A stretch of DNA of 64,000 nucleotides from NCBI RefSeq assembly GCF_004208525.1, contig NZ_SGIT01000002.1, positions 1,302,001 to 1,366,000 of the forward strand, written 5' to 3'. Within the stretch, counting starts at the first letter, position 1; each line of letters starts with the position of its first letter. Of this stretch, positions 1 through 10,490 are shown in pieces. The position numbers were made by a program, and so were the translations under genes. The stretch is from Sphingobacterium corticibacterium. Lineage in GTDB: Bacteria; Bacteroidota; Bacteroidia; Sphingobacteriales; Sphingobacteriaceae. The notes below the pieces were generated by a model that was not told the origin of the DNA, ran no database searches, and saw nothing but the letters and a program-made list of their open reading frames with translations.

Positions 1-1058
1 TGGCGCCAAAATCCCCGCTTGAAATGTTTAAAATCACAATTGAAGAAAATCACCTGTTCTAGGTTCCATCCTCCACCACTATTGAGAAAATAACCGGCCT
101 CCAGATTTTGGAAGAACTCTATATTTTCAAACTCCAAACTGGCAATATAGGCATTCGAAGAAATATCCCAGTTACCCGTCATCTCGATCTGCGCTTTGGT
201 ACCGCCAGGTGCACCTACTAGTTTGAATCCTTTCCTGATCTGGAATGGTGCTAGTTTGTAGAACGAGCCGGCAGGAATATAATACTCTACGCCTTCAGGC
301 ACTTCCGCGTTATTATTCGCTTCCGTCAGTATTGCCGTTAAATCATCGGTAGCACCCACAATGACTGTCTCCGCAGAAGGTCCTGCGGTGCGGAAGGTAA
401 CCGTATTATAGGGTTTGTCGTATTTACGGGGTTTGTGTGTATCGTAGATATCTACGTTGTAAAGAGTGTTTTTCTCCAATGAGCCAATCTCTGCAAATCC
501 CTGCCCTATTTCTTCGGTCGTCAGATACCGAGCGATCGTGGGTAGCGTAGCATCCATGGCAGGCACAAGGCTGATACTATCCACTGGATTATCGGAATCA
601 ATCGTCCAGCGGATGATAGCCGAGTTTTCCAGTATATCCCCTTTAGCCACACGCTCCAATAAGCTGGCAAATGCCGGGCGCGGTTGCGTCAATGCGCTTG
701 TCATGGTCCAGCGCGAATTGTTCAAGGTATCCGCAGCTATAGATCGTACACGGATATAATATCGCGTGGCATACGGAATATCATCTATAAAAATCTGTGG
801 ATCCGTAACGGTATAGGATGCAAACTGATTGGTGTAATAATTGTCCAGGTAAAAATCCACCTGGTAAGCTACCGCATCATTAACTTTATACCATACGCAG
901 GCGATAGAATTGCCCTCCACATTCGGTTCGGTCAACACGAATCTCGGCTGAAACAAGTCGATATCTTCATCATAGTTTAGCTCTTTGCACGCGTTAAAAA
1001 GCAAGGTAAAAAGAACGGCTAAGAACAGGATGGATAAAATAGATAGTCTTTTCATCAT
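1..1058 (-). CDS. DUF4957/DUF5123-type lipoprotein of the pectin locus (partial, 3' end outside window)
   Basis: The frame opens at ATG 1058 (a second ATG follows at 1055) and runs off the left edge, so the C-terminus is missing. The start encodes MMKRLSIL, a hydrophobic stretch and a lipobox ending FNAC, so an outer-membrane lipoprotein is expected. The next ~200 residues look fibronectin type III-like. They are followed by a region (PSAETVIVGA, then a search for sheet-like repeats such as NIEFF) resembling the DUF4957/DUF5123 right-handed beta-helix lipoproteins found in pectin loci. It lies 19 nt after susD, so it is the sixth gene of the operon. A role in glycan binding at the surface is inferred; no catalytic residues can be named. 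Confidence 0.7.
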   Translation of the reverse strand, partial: MMKRLSILSILFLAVLFTLLFNACKELNYDEDIDLFQPRFVLTEPNVEGNSIACVWYKVNDAVAYQVDFYLDNYYTNQFASYTVTDPQIFIDDIPYATRYYIRVRSIAADTLNNSRWTMTSALTQPRPAFASLLERVAKGDILENSAIIRWTIDSDNPVDSISLVPAMDATLPTIARYLTTEEIGQGFAEIGSLEKNTLYNVDIYDTHKPRKYDKPYNTVTFRTAGPSAETVIVGATDDLTAILTEANNNAEVPEGVEYYIPAGSFYKLAPFQIRKGFKLVGAPGGTKAQIEMTGNWDISSNAYIASLEFENIEFFQNLEAGYFLNSGGGWNLEQVIFFNCDFKHFKRGFWR

Positions 1059-1077
1059 TGTTTTGTATTTCATAACC

Positions 1078-2970
1078 TTAGTAATTAAACCCGTAATAAT
1101 TTTGTATTTTACCGCGGTGGTCAGTGATCACCTTACTTGGATACGGACACAAGTATCGCAGTGGATCGGTTGGACTGACCTGGGCAGCATTATTGTAATT
1201 GATAAAACCTCTAAAGCTCCAGCGTATAGTCGGAATAGGCTCATAGCTTTCGGTGGCATTATCCAGTGCATACCATTTTTTTGCCAGTTCGTGCTCCGTA
1301 TAGCCAGCCGGTCTAGCGTGTACGAATTCATTAATACCCACGATATCCAGAATCGTACGATCAGAATTGTTGGGATCCGGTATATTCTGCCAGTAGACGC
1401 TGGCAGCGGCATCGGGAATATGGGGATCAAAACCCCCATTGGCCACTTTACCCCAGCTGATCATGTCATGGTAGAGCTGGTAAATCACTTCACTGTATTT
1501 GTTCCAACGGGCCAGATCAAATTTACGGATGCCTTCTCCACCAAATTCCCACTTCCGCTCATCCATAATGGCTTTGAAGAAATCTTCTTTATTGCCAAGC
1601 ACATCTACATAAGCATCCACTTTGGTACTCCAGTCCGAAGATTCAAATGCGCGCCTTCTGACGCGTTTCAGACATTCTTTCGCGTCTTCGCGTGGGCCGA
1701 ACTGCTCGTTTACCGCTTCGGCATAGAGCAACAATACATCGGCAAAACGCATCCATGTAAAATTTATTCCTGTACCAGCTTGGCTAGAGACTCCCAATGG
1801 GTTGTTCATTTTTAGTTTGGACCATTTTCCGGTGGGCAATGTCGCCAAATCGAGACGGATCTCCTGATTCAGGCGCTCATTATAGCGGTAAGGCGCACAG
1901 GTGACGTCTCTGCGGAGATCCTTGTTATCGAAGGAATACAGATATAGCGCATTTAGGTTGAGATTGCCCGAAGCGCCGCCATAAGGATGCGTCCCTGCTG
2001 TAATAGGTATTCCTAGGTAGTAGCCAAACTGGCTAGACGAATTCTTCAACATCGGAATAGAAAAGATCATATCATCGTTGTGGGGAGTTGACCAGTTATT
2101 TTCCCTGTTCCAGAGTTCTTCAAAACTTAAGGTTAGGTTATGTCGGCCCTCGTCGATGACCTTGCCCAGATATTCGATAGCGATATCGTAATAATGTGTG
2201 TGATTCTCACCCCGTTCCATATAACCTATACTGGCTGGATTGCCGACGTTAGGCCGCAGTGTCCAACCGCCTCTATTCATAGCCAACAACCCGATGAGTC
2301 CCTGACAGAACTCACGTGAAGCGCGTTCTACCCCATAGTCCAGTTCACCTGCGTAAAACATCAGCGGTTCGACCACCTTCAGATCATCGATCAGAAACTC
2401 CAATATCTCATTGCGATCGGTAACGCCTACCAATAAGTCTTCCTCGGAAGTGGAAGGCACAGTACGGAATACCACATCGCCCCAGATACGGATGAGGTCA
2501 AGGTATAACATAGCACGCAGTGTTTTCGCCTCACCGTACATTTGTGTGATCGTGGAAGTCTTGGTCTTATCTGCATTTCGATATAGCTCAGAAGTTTCTA
2601 TTCCCTGAATAATATCGTTGGTCAGATTGATCGTCGCATACATCGTATTCCAGGTTCCATTCAACGTCGTCCAGTATGGCTTAGGCTCAAAGCAAGCCAT
2701 ATCGCCTCCGTTTACGTTTGCCGCACTTGTAGCGATTCCGGACATCTCCACGTCCGTGTTGGAGTTGTATACATAGGCCAGCCTATTGCCGTAGGCATCG
2801 TCCCGGAGCATCAGTGAATATACACCGGCCAGTGCAGCCTTAATCTCCGATTCGGACGAATAGATATATTCGGATGTAAATCCTGTCGGTGGCTCGACCG
2901 CGAGAAAATCGTCACAGGAGGAAAGCGACACCATCAGCCCCACAAAAATTGCATATAATGACTTTTTCAT
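1078..2970 (-). CDS. RagB/SusD family glycan-binding lipoprotein
   Basis: A 630-residue SusD-type surface lipoprotein. It begins MKKSLYAIFV and has a lipobox ending LSSC (Cys19) followed by DDFL, the usual start of mature SusD proteins. The TPR-like N-terminal half includes AKTLRAMLYLDLIRIWGDV, a characteristic SusD helix, and the C-terminal half contains a FADVLLLYAEAVN helix. SusD forms a lid over the SusC barrel and captures oligosaccharide. It sits 26 nt downstream of susC on the same strand and in the same operon as a pectate lyase, so its ligand is probably a pectic oligosaccharide (inference). Length is within the family range. Confidence 0.95.
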   Translation of the reverse strand: MKKSLYAIFVGLMVSLSSCDDFLAVEPPTGFTSEYIYSSESEIKAALAGVYSLMLRDDAYGNRLAYVYNSNTDVEMSGIATSAANVNGGDMACFEPKPYWTTLNGTWNTMYATINLTNDIIQGIETSELYRNADKTKTSTITQMYGEAKTLRAMLYLDLIRIWGDVVFRTVPSTSEEDLLVGVTDRNEILEFLIDDLKVVEPLMFYAGELDYGVERASREFCQGLIGLLAMNRGGWTLRPNVGNPASIGYMERGENHTHYYDIAIEYLGKVIDEGRHNLTLSFEELWNRENNWSTPHNDDMIFSIPMLKNSSSQFGYYLGIPITAGTHPYGGASGNLNLNALYLYSFDNKDLRRDVTCAPYRYNERLNQEIRLDLATLPTGKWSKLKMNNPLGVSSQAGTGINFTWMRFADVLLLYAEAVNEQFGPREDAKECLKRVRRRAFESSDWSTKVDAYVDVLGNKEDFFKAIMDERKWEFGGEGIRKFDLARWNKYSEVIYQLYHDMISWGKVANGGFDPHIPDAAASVYWQNIPDPNNSDRTILDIVGINEFVHARPAGYTEHELAKKWYALDNATESYEPIPTIRWSFRGFINYNNAAQVSPTDPLRYLCPYPSKVITDHRGKIQNYYGFNY

Positions 2971-2996
2971 TGTTTCTTTCGTTTTAGTCTTTAAGA

Positions 2997-5900
2997 TTAG
3001 AATGTAAACTGTATCCCGCAGGTGTACGTCCTACTTCTAGGGTATGAATTGTAATCAATATTTGGTGTAAGTCCAGTCTCTATATTGACCTCCGGATCAT
3101 ATCCTGAATAACCGGTAATGGTCAACAGGTTATATCCCGTAGCATACATCCGTACCCTATTCATGCCCACCCGTCTAGTTAGCGACTGTGGCAAGGTATA
3201 GCCTAGGGAAGCCATATTCAACCGCAGGAAAGATCCATCCTCCACCGCATAAGACATCGCAATCGGACGTCCGATGGATGTAGGATTCCACATGGTGGCG
3301 TTTTCATTGAATTTAGCCAAGGCATCCGGATTATAACGTATCTCATTGCCCATATCATCAAAATTTCGCCAACGCTTATCCATTCCCACATCCATGCTTA
3401 GGTTATTGCGATTATTGTTGTACCAGGATGTCATCATCACCTTATTGGCGTTGAACACATCAAAACCTACCATATAGTTGAAGAACACCGTAAAGTCAAA
3501 ATTTTTATACCTCGCGTCGAGCCCGAAACCACCCGAAAAGTCGGGGGTGGTCTCGCCGATGACCGTACGGTCATTATCTCCGATGACATAGGTATTGGGG
3601 TCATTGGGATCTACAGGTGTCAACTTTTTAAACTTCGCATTACCCGGACGGGGGTCTCCCGAAAGATTTCTGGAATTGGCAACACCATCCTTGAGCACCC
3701 ATGCTCTGGTGGTGGTATTGAAGGAAGAAAAATCATCAATCGTATACATACCATCATTAACGAAACCAAAGATCAGGCCCTTGGTTCCACCTACGTAGGC
3801 ACGGTAATCATCCGTATTGAGCAGTTGTGAACCCGCCCAATTCGAAGACAAAATCCATTCATTCTCGCCCGTAGCCAGGTTATCGATCCGTGTCCGATTA
3901 TACCCTACGTTAAAGTTAACGTTCAAAGAAAAGTCTCTTTTATCGACGACATAAGCATTTAATGCTATATCAATACCCCTATTGGATGTCTGCCCCACAT
4001 TGGTCATAATCTTGGTATAGCCCGAATGTGCTGGAATATCCGAAGGTACCAACAGGTCCTTTACCGTATTCCAATAGACGTCCACCGTACCGTTTATTTT
4101 TTCATTAAAAAAACCAAAATCTAATCCCGCATTACGCGAAATCGTGGTTTCCCATCTGACCGTAGGGTTGTAGAGGTTGTTCGTGTCAAAGAAATTGTAA
4201 TAGTAATGATCCATCTCTTCGCCCCATCCAACAGGACGGTTGCGATTCACACGATAATACTTCGCAAAGAGGTCACTTCCGATCCTGTCGTTGCCCGAGA
4301 TGCCATAGCCTATGCGTACCTTTAGATTGGATAGGTAATCTACCTCCTGCATAAATTCCTCATTCATCACACGCCAAGCCGCAGATACAGCAGGGAACAA
4401 TCCCCATTGATTGCCAGGAGCAAACTTCGTCGACCCATCGGCACGCATCGCAAGGGTCACCAGATATCGATCGTCATAACCATAATAAGCACGGCCGAAA
4501 AAGGACGAAATTCTGACCGGTGAACCTGCAGAGGAGGAGCTTTCAAAGACCGTACCTAAAGCAATATTGTCAAATGCCTTTTGGCCTGTAATATTTTCAG
4601 GGAAATAACGCGATGAATAGGACTTTCCACTGTTCGCGTTGTGTCGCACCTCCTGCCCGATCATAAACTGGAAATCGTGTATATCTTTCCAATTAAAGTC
4701 ATAGTTCAATCGGTTGGTCCATTGCCATCTGGGATTCTTATTCATACTCCATTGGATCACCGGCAAATTATTGTTATTGCGGGCTACATTTTCATCTACA
4801 CCCCAGAAACGCTGGTCTTCCAGGTATTTGTACTCACCGGATATCTCCGTCTTAAAAGAGAGCTTGTCCCAAATATTCCAAGTCAGTCCTGCCGCCGTGT
4901 TGAACGTACGCGTCACCCGCTTACGGTAGTTGTTTGCTGCCTTCTGTTGTGGATTCATCCGAACAACCTCGATGAAATCGTCCGGATCAAAGTAGGTGTT
5001 GTCCTCGGGTAGGGCCATAAAATCATCCAGCCCCTCGGTCGGAGCGGTACGCAGTGCATCCAACAGATTTACACCCTCCGTACCTGCCCCATCCAGTTGC
5101 TGATTCGTAAAGCGCGTACGGTATTCCAAAGTCAGACGGTCAGACAATTTGGTGTCCAATGTCAAGTTAATATTCGTTTGCGCCAGCCCGTTACCGACCA
5201 AAATACCCGGTTGATCCTGATTTGCCAACGAAAATTTGTACCTCGTCTTCTCGCTACCACCAGAAAGATTGATATCGGTGAACCGGGCAATCGGATTCTC
5301 TCCAAAGATTTCCTTCTGCCAGTCCACACCACGTATCCTCTGGTAATTATACATTTCGTAAGCTTGTCCATACTTGTTGAAAAAACCTCCTGGATTAGAG
5401 GAGCGCTGTCGATCATATTCGTACTGCATCATGACAAACTCATAAGGATCCATAACGTCGAGCTTACGTGAAAGTGTCTTCATCTGCCAAAAGGAGTTCG
5501 CGGTAAGGACTGCACGTCCGGCTTTTGGCCGCTTTGTCGTGACCAAAATTACACCGTTGGCTCCACGTGCACCATATATCGCTGTAGAGGACGCATCCTT
5601 TAACACATTTACCGACTCTATATCCGATGGTGGAACATCATTTAGATTGGCGACCTCAAATCCATCAACCAATATGAGGGGAGAATTATCCTGTGTAATG
5701 GACCCTCCTCCCCGTACACGGATCGTGATGTCCGCATCGGGCGCACCATCCACCGCAGTGATCTGTACACCGGGCAGCCTTCCGACCATCGCTTCAGCTA
5801 CAGATGTCGTAGGAACTTTAGCCAGTACCTCTCCCGATACAGACGCGACGGTTCCCGTTAAGTTTCCCCTCTTCTGCGTTCCGTATCCGATCACCACCAC

Positions 5901-6212
5901 GTCTTCCATCTGATTTTCCAGATTGACCAGCTGCACTTCGATACCGGAGAGACGTCCATCCACCTGTACTTCCTGCTCGTGCATCCCCATAAACCTGAAC
6001 AACAATACCGCTGTCTTCGGGTCTGCAACACTAATTCTAAACTTTCCGTTGCTATCAGTAGACGCAGCTTTGCTGGTTCCCTGTACCGTGACCGTTACCC
6101 CTACCAACGGCTTGGCATTATCTGAAACGACGCCGGTCACAACGGTTTGCGCAAAGCTAATCGCTGCGAACAGCATCGCACAACAACTAAGAAAAAACCT
6201 TTTGCTTATCAT
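2997..6212 (-). CDS. SusC/RagA family TonB-dependent outer-membrane transporter
   Basis: A 1071-residue TonB-linked barrel. After a signal peptide (ending ISFAQ) comes a carboxypeptidase-regulatory-like domain (about residues 25-105), a TonB box region around VVVIGYGTQ, the plug domain with the SusC signature ending DASSTAIYGARGANGV, and a long barrel ending in Phe (GIQFTF). It has no STN domain, so it is not expected to signal to a FecR protein, in contrast to the SusC at 13372. It forms a pair with the SusD 26 nt downstream and follows the pectate lyase gene by 47 nt. Probable role: import of pectic oligosaccharides into the periplasm. Confidence 0.95.
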   Translation of the reverse strand: MISKRFFLSCCAMLFAAISFAQTVVTGVVSDNAKPLVGVTVTVQGTSKAASTDSNGKFRISVADPKTAVLLFRFMGMHEQEVQVDGRLSGIEVQLVNLENQMEDVVVIGYGTQKRGNLTGTVASVSGEVLAKVPTTSVAEAMVGRLPGVQITAVDGAPDADITIRVRGGGSITQDNSPLILVDGFEVANLNDVPPSDIESVNVLKDASSTAIYGARGANGVILVTTKRPKAGRAVLTANSFWQMKTLSRKLDVMDPYEFVMMQYEYDRQRSSNPGGFFNKYGQAYEMYNYQRIRGVDWQKEIFGENPIARFTDINLSGGSEKTRYKFSLANQDQPGILVGNGLAQTNINLTLDTKLSDRLTLEYRTRFTNQQLDGAGTEGVNLLDALRTAPTEGLDDFMALPEDNTYFDPDDFIEVVRMNPQQKAANNYRKRVTRTFNTAAGLTWNIWDKLSFKTEISGEYKYLEDQRFWGVDENVARNNNNLPVIQWSMNKNPRWQWTNRLNYDFNWKDIHDFQFMIGQEVRHNANSGKSYSSRYFPENITGQKAFDNIALGTVFESSSSAGSPVRISSFFGRAYYGYDDRYLVTLAMRADGSTKFAPGNQWGLFPAVSAAWRVMNEEFMQEVDYLSNLKVRIGYGISGNDRIGSDLFAKYYRVNRNRPVGWGEEMDHYYYNFFDTNNLYNPTVRWETTISRNAGLDFGFFNEKINGTVDVYWNTVKDLLVPSDIPAHSGYTKIMTNVGQTSNRGIDIALNAYVVDKRDFSLNVNFNVGYNRTRIDNLATGENEWILSSNWAGSQLLNTDDYRAYVGGTKGLIFGFVNDGMYTIDDFSSFNTTTRAWVLKDGVANSRNLSGDPRPGNAKFKKLTPVDPNDPNTYVIGDNDRTVIGETTPDFSGGFGLDARYKNFDFTVFFNYMVGFDVFNANKVMMTSWYNNNRNNLSMDVGMDKRWRNFDDMGNEIRYNPDALAKFNENATMWNPTSIGRPIAMSYAVEDGSFLRLNMASLGYTLPQSLTRRVGMNRVRMYATGYNLLTITGYSGYDPEVNIETGLTPNIDYNSYPRSRTYTCGIQFTF

Positions 6213-6259
6213 ATATTTTTAGCTTATAAATTGGTTACCTATTATTATATTTTCGTTTC

Positions 6260-8611
6260 TCATTTCTTTTCCTGTTGGATCCCTCCTAAATTTTGGTAGT
6301 AGACAATATGCTGGACCAGATTGTGAAAGTACACCTCCAAATTGGAATAGCGTCCCATAGGATCTACGTCAAACCCCTTGGCATCTTGTGCATTGTTCTT
6401 GTCCAGTCCGTAGGCCTCTTCCCAGATATCGGGAATACCATCTCCGTCCGTATCCGGCCATGCCGCTAAAGATTTCAGTACCGGATAGCCATCCGTATCC
6501 GAAACTTTATCGATGATCCCCGGCTTAGGCGAGGTCGATATCGAGCCTATATACGTCGTGGTACCGGTCAGTAATTCGTTGACGATCCGCTTATCCACAG
6601 CATCCCGACGAAGCGAAGCGCCAGCATAGTCGGCAACACGACGGTAGGCATCCTCCGGCGCGTGCGTTGTCACTTTTTCAAAAGGGAAAGGCTGATCCAT
6701 CTTCATCGCCTGCTTTTCCTGTTCGGTCGGATTGAGCGTATGAAAAAACTCATTCCAGATACCGTTCGTCCAATTATCGTTGACCACACTCGGATCTGCC
6801 GTGGCGTAATTCCCTTCTGCAAATATCCGGGCAGATGGATCAGTGGAAAGTATCCGCGTGCGCTTACTATTGGTCGCTGGCCCTGCTTTGTAGTAACTCT
6901 TCACGAGATTGAACTTGGCGTTCGCTCCGCCATATGCCCCTTGTCCGGCACCATTCCAATTGTAATACACATTATTCCTTACGTCGAAATAGCCGTGATA
7001 GTCGTTGGGTATACCGGGTCCGTCGGCAGATAGATCGGAGATACGGGGTACCCGGCTACCGTGATGCGCAAAAAGCACATGATGGGATGTTGCGTTGTCT
7101 CCGCTGAACATACCGCCGTAACCATGGGCACCTTTCTCGTGCTGCGATTCACTCAGGCTCTCCGAAGCAATAGACCATTGCACGGTAATATCTTTGGCAC
7201 CATAGAAGGACATGGTCTCATCCACCGACCAGCTGGAACTGACATGGTCAATAATGGCTTGTCTGAACCAGCGTCCACCTATAGCATCATCTTCATGATC
7301 ACTCATCTCGTCACCTGTCCGGCACCGAAGGAAACGGATGATCGCGTTCACACTATTCAGCGTAGACGAAATCTCCAGCTGATAATTTTTTAACGTAATC
7401 CCATCTCCGGGTGCTGTCTGGCCGATGATACTGACATTGGGCTGTACGATGCCCAGTCTCCGCTTCAGCTCGATCGTGCCCGAGACATCAAACACGATTG
7501 TCCGAGGCACGGTGAGATCCAGCCCATAGCGTAAACTTCCGGGTATAGGAGACTCCCCACGATTGTAGTCCTGTAAATTGGTGACATGATAAACAATGCC
7601 TCCGCGGCCACCTGTCGTGAATCGTCCTCCTCCCTCAGCCCCCGGAAAAGCCTGGGGCACAACCGTTACATCGTCACCGATACGTGGATTAGGCTTGCCA
7701 TACTGGAATACAGTAAATGTCTCGGAGAGGTTGAAATTCGTGACCGTTACCCGCGCTGTACGCGGAAAATCAGACAGGCTATTGTCTTTTAATTTCAAGG
7801 CGATCTGTGTGGAAGTCGAAGCCCCCTCATCCCAAGTGACCCAGTCCTGATCTGCCGTAATGCTATATCGGGTACCGTTGTTGCCTAAATCGACCGGAAC
7901 GTTCAGCTGCGCGGTCTTGAACGGAACGATATACTCGTCCTGCGTCAGACTCAACTCCGCGAAAGATTCTTCCTGCGTAATGCCAACAGATCGATTGATG
8001 ACATACGGTCCCGTAGACTGTATCAGCACCTTACCCGTTCTTTGTACGTCTGCATTGGGTGCCACCAGAATTTTCAACTCCTCGGTGACAAGCGTAGACT
8101 TCGCTGTCAACCGCTCTGTTGTGGTAAGCCAGTAATAGTGCTCATCGATTGCCGCTTCCCACGCTGTATTGGAGGTTACGGTCACAATCAGTTCGCCACC
8201 GGCTGCTGACATGATATCCGTAGCATATTCTATCAAAATATCTGGATCTGCGCCAAGCTGATTGACCTCCACTTCCTTCGAGATCTTTGTTCCACCGCTC
8301 GTTTGTGATATCGTAATCTTTCCGTTACGGGTGCCTTCTGCTGTATTATCGGAGACCATGATACGTATTGGGCCATTACCGCTACCTTCGGACGAACCCA
8401 GGGAGATCCAGTCTGCTCCAGTTTCTACTGTTGTGTTCCAGTTTCCATCCGCGATTACATTGATTGTTGCGGAGCCCTTCGCATTGGCTAGATTGACCGT
8501 GGCCTTGGATACGTTAAACTCCACAGCTTCCTTTTTGATGTCTAGGTCATGCTTAGTCGCGCAACCAGAACATAGCATAGTTACCATTAAAACTAGTGCA
8601 ATCGTTTTCAT
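6260..8611 (-). CDS. BACON-domain lipoprotein pectate lyase (polysaccharide lyase family 1)
   Basis: A 783-residue lipoprotein with lipobox LCSGC (Cys17). Residues ~28-118, ~120-210 and ~215-305 form three BACON-like beta-sandwich modules; the phrase ADWISL and repeated 'R.G.ITI.Q' strands are typical. The catalytic part begins at AFPGAEGGGRFTTGGRGG (~residue 318), the start of Bacteroidota PL1 pectate lyases, with IIDHVSSSWSVDE and GPGIPNDYHGYFDVRNN farther on. A C-terminal calcium-loop motif DTDGDGIPDIWEEAYG resembles thrombospondin type 3/dockerin-like repeats. PL1 enzymes cleave polygalacturonate by beta-elimination with calcium. BACON domains usually hold enzymes away from the membrane or bind glycans. 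The gene precedes susC by 47 nt in the operon. Confidence 0.9.
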   Translation of the reverse strand: MKTIALVLMVTMLCSGCATKHDLDIKKEAVEFNVSKATVNLANAKGSATINVIADGNWNTTVETGADWISLGSSEGSGNGPIRIMVSDNTAEGTRNGKITISQTSGGTKISKEVEVNQLGADPDILIEYATDIMSAAGGELIVTVTSNTAWEAAIDEHYYWLTTTERLTAKSTLVTEELKILVAPNADVQRTGKVLIQSTGPYVINRSVGITQEESFAELSLTQDEYIVPFKTAQLNVPVDLGNNGTRYSITADQDWVTWDEGASTSTQIALKLKDNSLSDFPRTARVTVTNFNLSETFTVFQYGKPNPRIGDDVTVVPQAFPGAEGGGRFTTGGRGGIVYHVTNLQDYNRGESPIPGSLRYGLDLTVPRTIVFDVSGTIELKRRLGIVQPNVSIIGQTAPGDGITLKNYQLEISSTLNSVNAIIRFLRCRTGDEMSDHEDDAIGGRWFRQAIIDHVSSSWSVDETMSFYGAKDITVQWSIASESLSESQHEKGAHGYGGMFSGDNATSHHVLFAHHGSRVPRISDLSADGPGIPNDYHGYFDVRNNVYYNWNGAGQGAYGGANAKFNLVKSYYKAGPATNSKRTRILSTDPSARIFAEGNYATADPSVVNDNWTNGIWNEFFHTLNPTEQEKQAMKMDQPFPFEKVTTHAPEDAYRRVADYAGASLRRDAVDKRIVNELLTGTTTYIGSISTSPKPGIIDKVSDTDGYPVLKSLAAWPDTDGDGIPDIWEEAYGLDKNNAQDAKGFDVDPMGRYSNLEVYFHNLVQHIVYYQNLGGIQQEKK

Positions 8612-8637
8612 CTGCTTTGATTATTGTTTTCAATAAA

Positions 8638-10482
8638 TTACTTAAGCCAATGTGGATCACCTATCTTATGCAGATAAACTTCCGATGCCTTATCCTTAAT
8701 ATGCAGATCCCCTGTTATAGGATCCTCGAACAATGCTGCCATAGGCAATAGTGTCGGCACGGGCTCCTCTCCGGCCAATACACCCCAGTTGTTGAGTACA
8801 AAGCCGTTGGTATAGTAGTTATTCGTTATCTCCCTACTACTGACCTTGTTCAAAATAAGCCAGGTGCCTCGACCTGCCTCGGCATTCCCACTGATCAGAT
8901 TATTCTTTACGGTTAGATGAAATGCATCGGTATTGGCTCCATTGAGATCAAAGAATTTCATATCTCCACCGGCAAGATTGACCATCGTACAATTTTCAAT
9001 GGTCACGGAGAGATTCCGATCGATCCTATTGAGATTGGTAATCAATGCAGCGCTACCCAAAGTCTTGGCATGGAAAGTCGAGTTTTTGAAAACAATATTA
9101 TAGATCGGTAATATCTGTCTATTTCCTAACCCGAGCAGTCCGCTACTGCCTAGATTGAGATTGATAAAACGGCAATCTTCGATAAGAAAGTTATGAATGA
9201 TCTGCATCAGGTCTCCATCGGACTGCTGATACCACATCGTCGCCGGCAGATCCCGGAATTCACAATTGCGGAATATGACGTTGTCCACTTCAAAATCCTG
9301 ATCACGGAACCTAAAGAAATCTGCGGACGGTTTTAGATCTAGGTTTTCAAAACGGATTGTACTGATCTTGAGCGGTGTACCGGTATTTGTCCCCATACTA
9401 ACATTGCCTTGTATGGCGAGTGTGGCTGCGGGCTCTCCTGCAGCGGTCTGCTGCCCTACGATATGCAGCGGTTTAATGATGTTGCTTAACGTACCGTTAG
9501 CAAAAGAATAACTGGTTCCAGCACTCAAGAAAAGTTTCACTTCGCTTACCGCGTTGTCATTCTTCAGTGCATTGTATACCGTGTTGATATCATCATCCGG
9601 CGCTAACACCGTAAATCCTTCGGGTATACTAAAAGGCTCTTCTGCATCGTATTCTTCTTCTGTCCAATTTTCGGGTAAAACGGTAACACTATATTGCTGT
9701 ATCATTGGATCTTCCGAATCGTTAAGTCCAAATTGCACTAATGTCAGGGAATCCGAAAATATAGAGATGGGTGCATCCAGCTTACGTGTACGGACAATAC
9801 TACCGGTTCCGTCCAGTAATTCAAGCCGAACGTCTACGCCACTTTCTTCGCTTTTCGTATTAAACAGCACGAAATCATCCGTATAGTTGATCCCGCCTCT
9901 GTCTGTAGCCATCGAGCGGGTTACTTCCAATGGTGTTTCAACATAACTCTCGTCAATGACCCGATAGCCGGAACGCTTTACGGTGACGACCGCCCGGACC
10001 GTGTTGTAGCTTCTATCGGATTTGGTATCTGTCGCCTGTAAACGTAGCCTTCCGGTTCTGCTGATCATATCGATATGCAAAGGTTGCTCAAAGGGTGAAC
10101 TGTACAACACTGCTGCAGAAATCTGTACGTGTTGATCTGCGCGCGGAGCTTGCTTGATCACCAGATCTTTCAGATTGGTCGACAAGACCGAATCCGGAAT
10201 CAGATTAGCCGGCATAGGGCTTGCTACAAAACGATAACGGCCATTTTCGAGAGAAAAGCGGTAATGGCTCGTATAATTCGCTATAAAATCTCCCGTATCA
10301 TCCTTATAGATAAAAAAAGGCTTGGTAGAAATACCGGGATTAAGTTGCCAAGGTTTGCCATTCAGGTAAATGTTGTACGCCCTGACGACAGATGAATCGT
10401 ATGCGTCCTGTTTAGCACATCCACATACCGAAGCAAGGATCAGCACATGGAAAAATAGGTATATTATATTCTTCTTCATCAT
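8638..10482 (-). CDS. DUF4957/DUF5123-type beta-helix lipoprotein of the pectin locus
   Basis: A 614-residue secreted protein. The N-terminus has two Lys, a hydrophobic core and a lipobox-like VCGC (Cys20 or Cys22). Residues ~30-270 form beta-rich domains without a named family. The last ~330 residues show repeated short strands (TIRFENLDL, NVIFRNCEF, IVFKNSTF, TIENCTM) typical of a right-handed parallel beta-helix and of the DUF4957/DUF5123 proteins seen next to PL1 enzymes. It resembles the C-terminal part of the partial protein at 1-1058. The gene is 8 nt from the preceding lipoprotein and 26 nt from the pectate lyase. Glycan binding is likelier than lyase activity, but that is inference. 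Confidence 0.7.
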   Translation of the reverse strand: MMKKNIIYLFFHVLILASVCGCAKQDAYDSSVVRAYNIYLNGKPWQLNPGISTKPFFIYKDDTGDFIANYTSHYRFSLENGRYRFVASPMPANLIPDSVLSTNLKDLVIKQAPRADQHVQISAAVLYSSPFEQPLHIDMISRTGRLRLQATDTKSDRSYNTVRAVVTVKRSGYRVIDESYVETPLEVTRSMATDRGGINYTDDFVLFNTKSEESGVDVRLELLDGTGSIVRTRKLDAPISIFSDSLTLVQFGLNDSEDPMIQQYSVTVLPENWTEEEYDAEEPFSIPEGFTVLAPDDDINTVYNALKNDNAVSEVKLFLSAGTSYSFANGTLSNIIKPLHIVGQQTAAGEPAATLAIQGNVSMGTNTGTPLKISTIRFENLDLKPSADFFRFRDQDFEVDNVIFRNCEFRDLPATMWYQQSDGDLMQIIHNFLIEDCRFINLNLGSSGLLGLGNRQILPIYNIVFKNSTFHAKTLGSAALITNLNRIDRNLSVTIENCTMVNLAGGDMKFFDLNGANTDAFHLTVKNNLISGNAEAGRGTWLILNKVSSREITNNYYTNGFVLNNWGVLAGEEPVPTLLPMAALFEDPITGDLHIKDKASEVYLHKIGDPHWLK

Positions 10483-10490
10483 ATTTAGGG

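Noticed and set aside
985..1815. Long open frame on the plus strand (276 codons) over the SusD gene
   Set aside because: It lies opposite the coding frame of a clear SusD lipoprotein, has no family signature, and its product is not convincing as a protein.
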